DNA of 64,000 nt from Pirellulales bacterium (GCA_035533075.1 DATLUO010000281.1:1-64000); one strand, 5' to 3'; counted from the stretch's first letter, positions 54,986 through 64,000 are shown. Made by a program: numbers and translations. The notes: generated by a model not told the origin, from the sequence alone.

Positions 54986-56269
54986 ATGTCGATCTCCGTT
55001 GTTTGTCAGTGCGGAAAGAAGTTTCAGGCCAAGGACGAGCACGCGGGTGCGAAAACGAAGTGCCCGGTGTGCGGGCAGCCGTTGACCATTCCCAGGCCCG
55101 GCGGCGGCAAGCCGTCACCTGCAAGTTCCACCGCACGCGCCCCCGATGCGCCTCAAAGGCCGCTGGCGAGCACCCCCGCGCCCGTCGCCGCGCCCCCCGC
55201 CTATGAAGGCAAGCGGATTGCCGATTGGCTCGACCTCTTGCAAGTCGATGATCCGGCGGCCCGCAAGCACGCGACCGAGGTGCTGGCCACGATCGGCCCT
55301 GAAGCGGGCACCGAACTGCCGGTCTTCATCGAGCGTCTCGAAGCCGAGCACGTGTTGATGCGGCACTGGGCGGTGAGCTGCCTGGAAAGAATCGGACCGG
55401 CGGCGCGGCCGGCGATCGACGCGTTGGTGAAGCGATTGGACGACGAAGAGCCACTGATTCGAGAACGCAGCGCCGCGGCCCTGGAGCGAATCGAGCCGGC
55501 GTGCGCGGCCTTCGCGGCCCGCCTGCGCCGGGGGTTGAGCGACAAAAACTCCGCGAAGCGCGTCTCGGCGGTGGCCACGTTTCGCCGCGAGATGAAAACG
55601 CTGGGCATTTCTCGCTGCCGCTTTTGGGCATGTAGCTGCGGCAGCGTGTTTGAAAAAGACGATCTCGAGGAACGGCTCAGGCTGCTGGCCGACGGCGAGG
55701 AGATTGAATGGGAAGGTACGCGCGGTTGCAAGAAGTGCGGCCAGAGCCATGCCCTGCGTGACGTTTACGCGGGCAAGCATGATGTGCCGCGAAAATTCTG
55801 GCCGCAGTTGATCAAGCGCTTTGGCGACCGCGTGCAGGTGCCCGACGATCTGTTGGCCGACGCTTCGCAAGAACCGCAGAGCTATGAAATCAGCGACAGC
55901 CAGATGATGGATGTGTTGGCATTAGGCCTGTCGGCCATGCCGTCAACGATGCCCGTGATTCCGGCGTCGCTGGACCTGTCCGACGACGCGGGCTATGCCC
56001 TGGCCGAGCCTGCGCCGGCACACGCCACGCCGCCCCACCTGGAAACCGACGACGCGGACCAGGAGATGGTGCCCGGCGCCATCGTCCGCAAGTCGGGCAA
56101 CTACAAGTGTACGGCCTGCCATAAGATGCGCATGTCGCAGAGCAAGAGTGCTCTGAAACTTGGCCCGGCGGTACAGACCAAAACGGTGATGAAACACTTC
56201 AAAGCCGGACGTGCCTTTTCCGAGTGCCCGCATTGCGGCGATCTGACGGAGTGGCAGTTTGTGGAGTAA
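54986..56269 (+). CDS. zinc-ribbon and HEAT-repeat protein
   Basis: A 427-residue protein. The N-terminus VVCQCGKKFQAKDEHAGAKT plus KCPVCGQPLTIP is a zinc ribbon often found at the start of planctomycete proteins. Residues about 75-195 are HEAT-like (AARKHATEVLATIGPEAGTE, MRHWAVSCLERIGPAARPAI). A second zinc site follows (ACSCGSVFEKDD and KKCGQSHAL), and the C-terminal end has a third (YKCTACHKMRM and CPHCGDLTEW). The start at 54986 opens directly on the ribbon. No membrane segment. It may be a scaffold in the cytoplasm; no enzyme motif is seen. Confidence 0.7.
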   Translation: MSISVVCQCGKKFQAKDEHAGAKTKCPVCGQPLTIPRPGGGKPSPASSTARAPDAPQRPLASTPAPVAAPPAYEGKRIADWLDLLQVDDPAARKHATEVLATIGPEAGTELPVFIERLEAEHVLMRHWAVSCLERIGPAARPAIDALVKRLDDEEPLIRERSAAALERIEPACAAFAARLRRGLSDKNSAKRVSAVATFRREMKTLGISRCRFWACSCGSVFEKDDLEERLRLLADGEEIEWEGTRGCKKCGQSHALRDVYAGKHDVPRKFWPQLIKRFGDRVQVPDDLLADASQEPQSYEISDSQMMDVLALGLSAMPSTMPVIPASLDLSDDAGYALAEPAPAHATPPHLETDDADQEMVPGAIVRKSGNYKCTACHKMRMSQSKSALKLGPAVQTKTVMKHFKAGRAFSECPHCGDLTEWQFVE

Positions 56270-56314
56270 ACGCCGTGCCGCTGGCCGAAGTAGTCCGCTT
56301 CACGCGGGCCAGGT

Positions 56315-57685
56315 CTACCCGCTCAGCAGCAACCACTTGGCGATGGCAAAGTAGGCGACGATGCCCGTGACGTCGACCAGGCTGGCCAGTACGGGGTTCG
56401 ACATCAAGGCGGGATCGAAGCCGGTGCGCTTGAGCAAGAGCGGTAACAACGCGCCGACCAAATTGCCCCACAGGACAACCACGGCTACGGCGGCCGCCAC
56501 CACGATCGAGAGCTTCACCGGGTCGAGACCGTCCAACTTCGTGCGGTCGGTCAAATAGGCGCGCAGAAATCCGACCAATGCCAGGGCCAGCCCCAACGAC
56601 GCGCCCATCAAGATTTCATGCCACAGCACGCGGAACCAGTCGCTCGGCCTGACTTCGTCCAGCGCCAGCGCACGTGTGATCAACGTCGTCGATTGCGAAC
56701 CGCAGTTGCCGCCCGCTGAAATAATCAATGGCAGGAAAAACACGAGCGCCGGCAATCCCTTAAGCACCGGTTCGTAAATTTCCAAAGCGCTCGCGGTCAA
56801 GAAGCCGGCCACGAACAAGATTGCCAGCCACATCACCCGCTTGCCCCACAGCGTGGCAAACGGCGTGCGGAGGTAGCTGTCGCCCAAGGGTTCCACGCCG
56901 CCCAGGCGGTAGACGTCTTCAGTCGCCTCGTCGACGATCACGTCGATCACGTCGTCGTGGGTCACGATGCCGACCAGCCGGCCGTGGGCATCGACGATGG
57001 GCAGGGCAATCAAGTCGTATTCCCTTAGTTTCTGTGCCGCCAGCTCGCGGTCTTCGTCGACGGTGGCCGACACGACCTCGGTCTGCATGATCTGCGAGAC
57101 GGGCCGTTGCGGCGGCGCCAGAATCAGGTCCTTCAGCGAGACGAAGCCGATCAAGCGCCGCTCGTCGTCGAGCACGTAAGAGTAGTAAATCGTCTCGCGA
57201 TCGGGGGCCACGTGACGCAGCCGGTCGATGGCCTGGGCCGCGGTCATTTCGGCCGGCAAGGTGGCGTAGTCGCTGGTCATCACCGCGCCGGTCGTCCCTT
57301 CTTGGTAGGAGGCCAGCGTGCGGATGTCTTCGCGTTCGGCATGGGCCAACAGCGGCATGATCTGCTCGACCCGCTCCGTCGGCAGCCGGCTCACCAGGTC
57401 GGCCCGTTCGTCGTGCGACATGTAGGTGAGCAAGGCCGCCAGCGTGCCCCGCTGCATCAAGCCCGTCACGCCGTCCTGCAAATCCGGCTCAAGGTAGGAG
57501 AACACGGCCGCCCGCTCGCGGCCGTCGAGCAGATGGAGCACGAACACGACTTCGTCGGGCTTGAGATCGTCGAGCAATTCGGCCGAATCGGCCGGATGAT
57601 GGCCCACGAAGAACTCGCGCAGCCCGACCTCGTTTCGCTCGATGATGAGCTCGCGAAGATCGGGCGCCAGCAGGGGATTCCGCAT
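56315..57685 (-). CDS. mgtE: magnesium transporter MgtE
   Basis: A 456-residue Mg2+ channel. The N-terminal domain (HHPADSAELLDDLKPDEVVF) is followed by two CBS domains (TAAQAIDRLRHVAPDRETIY; KLREYDLIALPIVDAHGRLV), which gate the pore by Mg2+ level. The C-terminal five-helix pore shows IISAGGNCGSQSTTLITRAL, and NPVLASLVDVTGIVAYFAIA with the selectivity Asp. Length and domain order are normal. It is an inner-membrane protein and stands alone on the minus strand, downstream of the two AI-2E-family genes. Confidence 0.96.
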   Translation of the reverse strand: MRNPLLAPDLRELIIERNEVGLREFFVGHHPADSAELLDDLKPDEVVFVLHLLDGRERAAVFSYLEPDLQDGVTGLMQRGTLAALLTYMSHDERADLVSRLPTERVEQIMPLLAHAEREDIRTLASYQEGTTGAVMTSDYATLPAEMTAAQAIDRLRHVAPDRETIYYSYVLDDERRLIGFVSLKDLILAPPQRPVSQIMQTEVVSATVDEDRELAAQKLREYDLIALPIVDAHGRLVGIVTHDDVIDVIVDEATEDVYRLGGVEPLGDSYLRTPFATLWGKRVMWLAILFVAGFLTASALEIYEPVLKGLPALVFFLPLIISAGGNCGSQSTTLITRALALDEVRPSDWFRVLWHEILMGASLGLALALVGFLRAYLTDRTKLDGLDPVKLSIVVAAAVAVVVLWGNLVGALLPLLLKRTGFDPALMSNPVLASLVDVTGIVAYFAIAKWLLLSG

Positions 57686-57740
57686 GGTATGGAAAAAAGG
57701 GAGTGGAACGGACCCGCGAGAATTCTAGCGTGCAACGGCC

Positions 57741-58937
57741 TTACGATACATGGCCATTCAGCACCTTTTCGGCTTCTTCGACGATGGCCGCCAAGCGATC
57801 GACCAGGCTGGTGGCGTCGAAGCCGGGCCGCTTTGATCGCGACAACGCGGCGCGCAGCGACGCGAGCCGTTCGTCGTAAGAGCGGGCGGTGGGCCTTTGG
57901 GGGACCGGCTCCATCCGCATGCGCATCCATTGGCTGCCGGCGATCTGCAGGGCCGCCGCCAGCGGCGCTCCCAGCAGAATGCCCGGCAGGCCGGCGATTT
58001 CCGCCATGCCAAAAATGACCACCGCCGTAATCAACGCGTTATAGCGTCGCCGGTCGAAAAACCTAGGTTCCACGAACCATTGCAAGGCCAGCAACACGAG
58101 CAAGGTGTAGAGCAAGGCCAGCACCGTCACACCCCACGCCGTATGCGGACCGAGAACGATCGCCGGCAGCGACAACAGCAACACCGCCGTCGCCGCCAGC
58201 AGCACGCCGATCCACGGGATCAGCCACGCCGCGGCGCCCACCAGCGCCAGCAACAGCGGATAACGCTCGCCCAGCGCCCGGTAGCCGATCCACAACAACA
58301 CACCGGCCGCCAGGCTTTGCACCGCTTCGCTGCGCAGATAGGCCCCCACATCGTCCTCGACCGATCGCCACAACTGGCGGGCGGACGTGCGCCGCTCGAG
58401 CGGCAAAAGCGACAGCCAGAGTCGCTCGAAGTGTACCTGATCGATCGACCAATAAACGCTGAGGAACAGTACGATTACGAAGTCGACCGAGACGGCAATC
58501 AAGTCGAAGGTGGCGCCGACGACGGTGTGCAGCAAGGCCGCCCCCGGTTCGCCGGCCAGGGCGGCGAAAAAGTCGTCGGGCGCCGGCAGCCGCGCGGCGA
58601 TCGCCCGCTGCACCCGGCCGCCGTCGCGCCACTCGTCGAAGGCGGTTTGATAGGCGCTGACGAAATCGTCGCCCAGGCGCTGAATCTCGTTGAGAACCGG
58701 GCCATAGCCGAGCACCAGCAGAAGTGCCAGTGATCCGAACACCAACAGGTAGGCGCAGCCGATGGCCGGAGGACGCGCCAACCGGAGGCGCACCAGCCAG
58801 GCGGTCGTCGGACGCAGCGACGCCGCGATGGCCAGCGACGCGGCGAACAGCAACGCCGCTCCGCGCAACAGCCAGACGAGGTAAATGCCGGTCAGCACTG
58901 CCAGAACGACGACCGTATTAAGTGCCAGACGCGCCAT
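57741..58937 (-). CDS. AI-2E family transporter, copy 2
   Basis: A 398-residue membrane protein with about eight hydrophobic segments, such as LALNTVVVLAVLTGIYLVWL, and the family end IFGMAEIAGLPGILLGAPLA. Members export small molecules, Na+/H+ or the AI-2 signal; the substrate here is not known. A soluble C-terminal tail (SYDERLASLRAALSRSKRPG) is present. The start at 58937 is chosen to begin on MARLALNTVVV. It follows copy 1 by only 7 bp and is about the same length. Confidence 0.85.
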   Translation of the reverse strand: MARLALNTVVVLAVLTGIYLVWLLRGAALLFAASLAIAASLRPTTAWLVRLRLARPPAIGCAYLLVFGSLALLLVLGYGPVLNEIQRLGDDFVSAYQTAFDEWRDGGRVQRAIAARLPAPDDFFAALAGEPGAALLHTVVGATFDLIAVSVDFVIVLFLSVYWSIDQVHFERLWLSLLPLERRTSARQLWRSVEDDVGAYLRSEAVQSLAAGVLLWIGYRALGERYPLLLALVGAAAWLIPWIGVLLAATAVLLLSLPAIVLGPHTAWGVTVLALLYTLLVLLALQWFVEPRFFDRRRYNALITAVVIFGMAEIAGLPGILLGAPLAAALQIAGSQWMRMRMEPVPQRPTARSYDERLASLRAALSRSKRPGFDATSLVDRLAAIVEEAEKVLNGHVS

Positions 58938-58944
58938 GACGATG

Positions 58945-60225
58945 CTAGGGTTGCTTGAGCGACGGCCCTTCGAACGCGGTTTTGACCGAGGCGGCCAGCA
59001 AGGCGCGATCGAGATCGACGGCCAGCGACTCGACCGATTCTTCAACGCGGTCGCTGCGAGGAGTGGCCGCGCTTTCTTTCTGCCGGATCTGCTGTTGAAC
59101 GTCGCGCAGCAGTTCGCGGATCTGATAGCGCAGCAGGCTGAGAACGTCGCGGCCCGCGGGCTCGGGTACGTCGCTGGCCTCGGTCCGAAAGACCCAGCGG
59201 TCGAGCAGAAGCTGAATGACGGCCGCCATGGGGATCGCCAGCACCGCGCCGGGCAAGCCGAGCAACGCGCTGAAGCCCGCGATCGCCAGCAGCGTCACGA
59301 TGGCGTTGACCCCCACCGAGCGGTCCATAATCCGCGGCACCAAGACATTGCTTTCGATCTGCTGCAACACCACCACCGCGCCCAACACCCACAGCGCCGT
59401 CGAGGTGCTGACCGAGAGGGCCACCAGCAAGGCGGGAACCGCCCACAAGATCGGCCCGAACACCGGCACGGCTTCCAGCACGCCGGCCACCAAGGCCAGC
59501 GACAGGGCGTACGGCACCCCGAGCAGCCAATACGTCGCCAGCACCATCGAGGCCATGATCAGGCAAAGAAAGCCTTGGCCGCGGAGGTAGGCGCCGATCT
59601 TGGCTTCGATCTCGTCGATCAGTTGCCGCGCTCTTTCGCGGCGTGACGTCGGAACGAGCAACAGGAACGAGCGGATGGTGCGGTCGCCGTAGACCGACCA
59701 GTAAAACGCCAAGAGCGCAACGGCCACGACAAGGTAGACGCCCCTCACGACCAGCGCCGCATAGTCTAAAGCCTGCCCCACCGCGCTGATTGTCTCTTCG
59801 GCCGACGGCGGGGCTCCTTCATCGATGCGAAGCCTCAGCGGAAGCTGCTCGGCGAACCGCGCCACGAATTCGTTGGGAACATGCATCAAGTAGTCGCGGA
59901 GCTGTTGATAATCGTGCGGTAATTGGTCCAGCAGCGATCCAGCCTGTTGCCAAACGAAGGGCAGTCCGAGCAGGGCGACGGCCGCCAGCGAGCCACCCAC
60001 GGCCAGGTAGACCGCCACCGACGCCACGCCCCGCGACATGCCCCTTCGTCGCAGCAACTCGACGAGCGGGTTGAGCGCCATGGCCAGCACGATGCCCACC
60101 AGCAGTAGGAACAGAACCGTGCTGAAATAATAGAGCAACAAGAAGATGCTTACGACGCCCGCCACCACCAAAGTGCCGGCGGCAACTTGTCGCGGAGGCC
60201 ATAGACATGGATCAGCGTCGGGCAT
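58945..60225 (-). CDS. AI-2E family transporter, copy 1
   Basis: A 426-residue paralogue of the next gene. Motifs: VGIVLAMALNPLVELLRRRG near the N-terminus, LLGVPYALSLALVAGVLEAV, VPVFGPILWAVPALLVAL and SALLGLPGAVLAIPMAAVIQ (the family signature). The C-terminal tail is acidic and helical (DRVEESVESLAVDLDRALLA). Both copies form one operon. It is divergent from the gene at 60347, with a 121-bp region between. Confidence 0.87.
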   Translation of the reverse strand: MPDADPCLWPPRQVAAGTLVVAGVVSIFLLLYYFSTVLFLLLVGIVLAMALNPLVELLRRRGMSRGVASVAVYLAVGGSLAAVALLGLPFVWQQAGSLLDQLPHDYQQLRDYLMHVPNEFVARFAEQLPLRLRIDEGAPPSAEETISAVGQALDYAALVVRGVYLVVAVALLAFYWSVYGDRTIRSFLLLVPTSRRERARQLIDEIEAKIGAYLRGQGFLCLIMASMVLATYWLLGVPYALSLALVAGVLEAVPVFGPILWAVPALLVALSVSTSTALWVLGAVVVLQQIESNVLVPRIMDRSVGVNAIVTLLAIAGFSALLGLPGAVLAIPMAAVIQLLLDRWVFRTEASDVPEPAGRDVLSLLRYQIRELLRDVQQQIRQKESAATPRSDRVEESVESLAVDLDRALLAASVKTAFEGPSLKQP

Positions 60226-60346
60226 GGTGGTGGCGGGTGAGTCGTGGCTTGACGCGTAGGCCGGACTTTCCAGCCTGACCTACGAAAAGTACGGCATGCA
60301 CTTTGCAGAAATTGCGCCGGATGCTTGAATTCTGGAGGTCGCAATC

Positions 60347-61033
60347 ATGATCTGTGCCGCACGCCAGGCCGCTCTGTGGACCACGAGCGAAGCCATGTTG
60401 GAGTCGCGAGAAATCCACGCGGTCCTGTCGCTCTCTCCGGACGCCTTTGGGCTCGTGGGCATGTTTTACACCAGCGGCGAAAGCCGGCGGGCCGCGGTCC
60501 AGCAGGCCATCGCCGCGTCGCTCGAAAAACTGGGCATGGGCGTCTGCCGCGTCGAGTTGCTCGATGCGGAAGAAGCGGAGCAACCGGGAAAGCACCGCGA
60601 CGTCGGCCTGCTGGCCGACCGCATGCACGCCACGCTCGATATTCTGGCCACCCGCTCCGACACCCGTCGCCTGCCGTTGGCGATCTTGGCCAGCGAGGCC
60701 GCGGTGCCGGCGGCCATCGCCGTGGCCAACAGCCGGCCGCGTCAGGTGAATACGGTGGTGGCCTGTTACGGCCGGCCCGACCAGGCACCCGTTGATCTCG
60801 CGACGGCCACCGTGCCCACGCTGTTGGTCGTGCCCAGCAAGGATGCCGCCTTGGTCGCGCGCAACGAGCGCGTCTTCGAGCAGCTCAATTGCGCCAGCCA
60901 ACTGGCGGTGATCGTCGGCGCCAGCCGCCAGTTCAGTGAGCCGGGCACGCTCGTGGCCTGCGACTATGTGGTGCAGCAGTGGTGCGAGCGTCAACTGCGA
61001 TCGGCCGCGCGGTCTCCCAAGTCGCGCTGTTGA
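60347..61033 (+). CDS. dienelactone-hydrolase-like protein (alpha/beta fold)
   Basis: A 228-residue protein. GGAGG is well placed before the ATG. The layout FGLVGMFYTSGESRRAAVQQ, then DVGLLADRMHATLDILATRS and PLAILASEAAVPAAIAVANS, then TVPTLLVVPSKDAALVARNE fits the small alpha/beta hydrolases often attached to phosphoribosyltransferases. The nucleophile position would be Ser in LASEA, without the usual glycines, and the late acid/His positions are weak (DAALV, no clear His). It may be inactive as an esterase. Confidence 0.6.
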   Translation: MICAARQAALWTTSEAMLESREIHAVLSLSPDAFGLVGMFYTSGESRRAAVQQAIAASLEKLGMGVCRVELLDAEEAEQPGKHRDVGLLADRMHATLDILATRSDTRRLPLAILASEAAVPAAIAVANSRPRQVNTVVACYGRPDQAPVDLATATVPTLLVVPSKDAALVARNERVFEQLNCASQLAVIVGASRQFSEPGTLVACDYVVQQWCERQLRSAARSPKSRC

Positions 61034-61198
61034 GCGCGGCAACGTCTCTCGATGATTTTGTCAAGCCTGAAAAACCGGCCGCGTCGATGAGTGAGAAAAG
61101 TCTCTTTGTGCTCTCGGCCACCAAGCTTATAATGGGGCCTTCGTTTGCCGCCGCCGAGCGGCGCACCAGAACTGAGTTAACCCGGGGGAAACGGCGCC

Positions 61199-61741
61199 GT
61201 GCTTTCTGTTCGACCGAAGATCGCCGAGTTGGTGTTCCAGCTTTATGGCCGCTCACTGCATCCGGAGTTGTTCGAGATTCATGCTTCGCGCACCGTGCGG
61301 CGCGGTGATTATGAGGCGACCGTCAACATCACCAGCGCGGGCCATGTCGTCTGCTGGCGGTATCACGGCCTGATCCTCACCGAGGTTGCCACGGCGGCCA
61401 ACCACCCGCTGCCGCAGAAACGGCGGTTGCTCAGTCATCGTTTGAAAGGCGAACGCAGCGACCGCGTGGAATGCCGCGGCGGCGCGACCTACCAGGTCAA
61501 CTTCCAGTTGGAACCGGTCGAGCCGGAGGTGTTCTGGACGTTTCAGCAGGAGTTGTGCCACGATGGCGAGCGGCAGGGAATGTTGTTCCGCTTCAACTCC
61601 AGCGGCCGCATGGCCTTGGGCGCGCTGAGCTATGTCCACGTCGAAACGCGCAATCGCAGCCTGTCGGTGCAGGCGTTTCACACCTTCCCCGACGATTACG
61701 CCGTCGTCAAGAGCCAGTCGCTGTTCGAGATTCCCAAGTAG
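61199..61741 (+). CDS. DUF2617 family protein
   Basis: A 180-residue protein, starting GTG at 61199. The sequence MLSVRPKIAELVFQLYGRSL, HPELFEIHASRTVRR and VNITSAGHVVCWRYHGLILT, then SSGRMALGALSYVHVETRNR, matches DUF2617 as I know it. No signal peptide or membrane segment, so cytoplasmic. Function not known. A second small gene converges on it 4 bp away. Confidence 0.8.
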   Translation: MLSVRPKIAELVFQLYGRSLHPELFEIHASRTVRRGDYEATVNITSAGHVVCWRYHGLILTEVATAANHPLPQKRRLLSHRLKGERSDRVECRGGATYQVNFQLEPVEPEVFWTFQQELCHDGERQGMLFRFNSSGRMALGALSYVHVETRNRSLSVQAFHTFPDDYAVVKSQSLFEIPK

Positions 61742-61745
61742 CGGG

Positions 61746-61916
61746 TCATTGCCGGGCCAGTGACTGCAACGTCGCGGCCTGGCCCCGATAACGTTCGGCA
61801 CGGTGCAAATATCGTTTCTGCCGGGGCTTGCTGCCCGACTGCTTCGCCAGGCTTTCATACTTTTCGGCCAGCGCCAGCTTGACTTCTACGAGCGTCTTCT
61901 TCTTCACGGTCGTCAT
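61746..61916 (-). CDS. small basic hypothetical protein (56 aa)
   Basis: A short gene with a perfect ribosome binding site (AAGGAGAG) before ATG 61916. It reads MTTVKKKTLVEVKLALAEKY, ESLAKQSGSKPRQKRYLHRA, ERYRGQAATLQSLARQ, a highly charged, mostly helical product. The spacing and composition speak for a real protein. It could be a nucleic-acid-associated small protein; no family is recognised. Confidence 0.75.
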   Translation of the reverse strand: MTTVKKKTLVEVKLALAEKYESLAKQSGSKPRQKRYLHRAERYRGQAATLQSLARQ

Positions 61917-61979
61917 TGTTTCTCTCCTTGGTTGTCTCGGAATGGTTTTATAGTGGACGTTGCGGCGATTCGCCAGAGC

Positions 61980-62894
61980 TCAATTCGCAGGGCCCGAGAG
62001 GCACAGCGCCGCGAAACTGCTGGCGTTCAGGCAAAAATGAAGCGTCACCGACGGCATCAGGCGGTGCGTCTGCTGATAGAGATAGCCGAGTGCCAGCGCG
62101 AAAAAGAACAGCGGCACCGCGTCGGCGCCGTGTCCCAGATGCAGGAGGGCGAACACCAGCGAACTGACGATAATGGCACCGCGCCGCGGTTGCACTTGCG
62201 GAGCAGCCTCGCTATCGGCGGCGACGACGGGGTCGGGCGCTTGAAGCACGCGGACCGATTCGAGCCACCCTTGCAGCAACGCGCGAAACAAAAGCTCCTC
62301 CGCCAGCGGCGCGACGGCCACGGCCGACAGACCAGACAAAACGTACAGCAGCCAACTCGGATGCCGCTCGAGCACTTCGATAATCGGATGTCGTTGGGTA
62401 ACGAAAGCCGACAGTAGCGCCTGCAAGCCATAAATCGGCGCCGCAATCGCCGCGAAGGCGAGCAACCCAGCGCGAAGGTCGTCACGCACCGTCTCTCGGC
62501 GCCAGCCCAGATCGGACCAGGAGGCATCCGTGTGCGAAAGAATCCAGAGCAGGACGAAACCGATCGTCGCAAGGTTGCCTGCGGTATTCGACGCCAGGTC
62601 CAAAGCAAATTTGTCGGGGTCCGTCGAGTCAGGCGGAAGCGCCGCCAGCCGCGTGGCGTCGTCGGTCCAGCCGGCCGCGGACGCGATGACCGAACAGACC
62701 GTCCACAGCGCGCTTCTAGCGAAAACATAAAATACGATTACCATCAATAGGTCGAGGCCCCGCCACGGCACCGCCCGGCGCGGCGTCAAAGGCAGCATCG
62801 CCCGGCCCTGCCGCAGGCGATGGGCGATCAAGGTCCACGCCGCGACGCTCATGGCGAGCATCGCCAAAAAAACGAGGGCGGTGGGCCAATTCAT
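61980..62894 (-). CDS. CPBP (CAAX/Rce1-type) intramembrane metalloprotease
   Basis: A 304-residue membrane protein. The catalytic motifs of the family are present: APLAEELLFRALLQGW (EExxFR), LVFALLHLGHGADAVP (HxxxH-like) and SVTLHFCLNASSF (HxxxN). Eight or so hydrophobic segments. The start at 62894 begins MNWPTALVFLAMLAM. The frame is open farther upstream to 63158, but that overlaps the PQQ-type gene. It begins 2 bp after that gene's stop, so both are one operon. Confidence 0.9.
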   Translation of the reverse strand: MNWPTALVFLAMLAMSVAAWTLIAHRLRQGRAMLPLTPRRAVPWRGLDLLMVIVFYVFARSALWTVCSVIASAAGWTDDATRLAALPPDSTDPDKFALDLASNTAGNLATIGFVLLWILSHTDASWSDLGWRRETVRDDLRAGLLAFAAIAAPIYGLQALLSAFVTQRHPIIEVLERHPSWLLYVLSGLSAVAVAPLAEELLFRALLQGWLESVRVLQAPDPVVAADSEAAPQVQPRRGAIIVSSLVFALLHLGHGADAVPLFFFALALGYLYQQTHRLMPSVTLHFCLNASSFAALCLSGPAN

Positions 62895-62896
62895 AT

Positions 62897-64000
62897 CTAC
62901 CTGGCGTCGGTCACCTGCGGCGACCGTCCCACGCAATAGAGAACGCGATCGCTGCGCAGAAAGATCTGCCCGGCGCAGGCCGCGGGCGAAGCACGAAACA
63001 CCTCGTCGCCGGCCGCCGCGATTTTGTTCCGCGCAACCTCCTCGAACTGCCGGCCGGGCTTGATGACCACCACCGTGCCGTCCTCGCTCAGGAAATACGC
63101 CAGGCCGGCCGCCGCGATCGGCGACGCCGAACAGTTCCCCGCGACCCGCTCTTGCCAAACGACCGCGCCGGTCGGCGCGTCATAGCACACGGCAATGCCG
63201 TCCATGCCGACCACCATCAGATAGTCGTCGATCAGAATCGGCGAAGGTAGGTCGCGCCGCGACTTGCGAGGCGTGTGCCAGGCCATCCGGGTCTGCGTCA
63301 CGTCGCCTTGGCCGCCCGGCTTCACCGCGTAAATATCGCCGGGCAGGCCGTTGACCAGGAACACCAGTCCCTTGCCGGGCGTGGCGGTCGGCTCGCCGCG
63401 ACCGTTGAAACCCGCGCAAAACCAGAGTTCTTTCCCGCTGGCCGGAGCGTAGGCCGTCACGCCCGTGTGACCGTTCAAGATCAACTCTTGCCGTCCGTCC
63501 ACGTCGAGCAGAATGGGCGTGCTCCAGCCGCGATGATCGGGCCGCGGCACGCGCCAAACCGTCTTGCCGGTGCGCTTGTCATAGGCGGCCAGAAAGGCGT
63601 TGCTGTCGGCGTCGCCGTTTTGCACCACCAAGTCGCCGACCAGCACCGGCGAGGCCCCCACGCCCCAGGGATTGTCGAACTGGCCCAGGTCATTCGACCA
63701 AAGGTGTTTGCCCGCGACCGAGTAAGCGTGCAGGCCGGCGCGGCCGAAAAACGCCACCACCACTTCGCCGTCGGTGACGCAGGTGGGCGAGGCAAAGGTG
63801 TTCATTTTGTGCAGCCCCTCCGGCTGCCCGTCAAACTGCACGCTCTGCTTCCAGAGCAGCTTGCCGCCGCGGCGGTCGAGGCAAAGCACGTTGCGGCGGC
63901 GGCCGCCATCTTCGGCGCTGGTCAGAAAGAGCTTGTCTTGCCAGATTACGGGCGACGATTCGCCCACGCCCGGCAGAGGCGCCTTCCAGTCGATATCTCC
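62897..64000 (-). CDS. PQQ-type beta-propeller protein, partial (start beyond window)
   Basis: At least 367 residues; the start is past base 64000. The visible part is a series of propeller blades of about 45 residues with tryptophan-docking-like ends: LCLDRRGGKLLWKQSVQFDG, AYDKRTGKTVWRVPRPDHRG, AYAPASGKELWFCAGFNGRG, CYDAPTGAVVWQERVAGNCS. This resembles BamB-like and PQQ-like repeats common in planctomycete secreted proteins. It is probably periplasmic. No quinone-binding residues can be judged. It is first in an operon with the CPBP protease gene. Confidence 0.85.
   Translation of the reverse strand, partial: GDIDWKAPLPGVGESSPVIWQDKLFLTSAEDGGRRRNVLCLDRRGGKLLWKQSVQFDGQPEGLHKMNTFASPTCVTDGEVVVAFFGRAGLHAYSVAGKHLWSNDLGQFDNPWGVGASPVLVGDLVVQNGDADSNAFLAAYDKRTGKTVWRVPRPDHRGWSTPILLDVDGRQELILNGHTGVTAYAPASGKELWFCAGFNGRGEPTATPGKGLVFLVNGLPGDIYAVKPGGQGDVTQTRMAWHTPRKSRRDLPSPILIDDYLMVVGMDGIAVCYDAPTGAVVWQERVAGNCSASPIAAAGLAYFLSEDGTVVVIKPGRQFEEVARNKIAAAGDEVFRASPAACAGQIFLRSDRVLYCVGRSPQVTDAR

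Overview
The window is high-GC bacterial DNA that reads as a planctomycete, most likely a member of the Pirellulales. The evidence is a giant secreted beta-helix protein with the planctomycete N-terminal LExRxLL-type export motif, PEP-CTERM proteins, an ECF sigma factor divergent from a Ser/Thr kinase with C-terminal WD40-like repeats, and several small planctomycete-type hypothetical proteins. No rRNA, tRNA or CRISPR array was seen.

Layout. 0-14.8 kb is mostly housekeeping: glyA, a short GlmU-type uridylyltransferase with prs, a DUF1186/SEC-C protein, a tyrosine/dual-specificity-type phosphatase, yidC with an extra PDZ domain, a metallophosphoesterase, tsaB, a response regulator with a RsbW-like domain, a Nudix hydrolase, a DksA/TraR-type zinc protein and lspA. 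This part carries a family of REPIN-like palindromic repeats, one of which sits in frame inside the phosphatase gene. 15-26 kb holds two decayed surface-protein genes, an intact PEP-CTERM protein and the 9-kb beta-helix gene with a large internal duplication. 26-30.2 kb is the sigma factor/kinase signalling pair.

30.2-38 kb is the most unusual part. It has two genes truncated against each other, a 1494-residue fusion of a periplasmic-binding-like region, about seven membrane helices and a complete S53 (sedolisin) peptidase, then an SGNH hydrolase pseudogene, a 5'-truncated papain-like peptidase and small unknown genes. Three intergenic spacers here share an array of 11-bp direct repeats (consensus TCGAYSTTC plus 2 nt), which look like a common operator and suggest that these hydrolases once formed a small regulon.

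38-64 kb returns to ordinary genes: a secreted GH2 glycosidase, a two-domain YHS-type metal protein with a clear terminator, a Tgl-like transglutaminase homologue, a C45 acyltransferase/hydrolase, an ABC-2 exporter, a VWA/HEAT protein, a PHP-like hydrolase with a propeller-like region, a TVP38 protein, a 2Fe-2S ferredoxin, mgtE, two tandem AI-2E-family transporters, a DUF2617 protein, a CPBP protease and a PQQ-type beta-propeller protein cut by the window edge.

All assignments come from reading motifs by eye. No database search was run, and starts were moved from the longest possible ORF where ribosome binding sites, conserved N-termini or overlaps argued for it.
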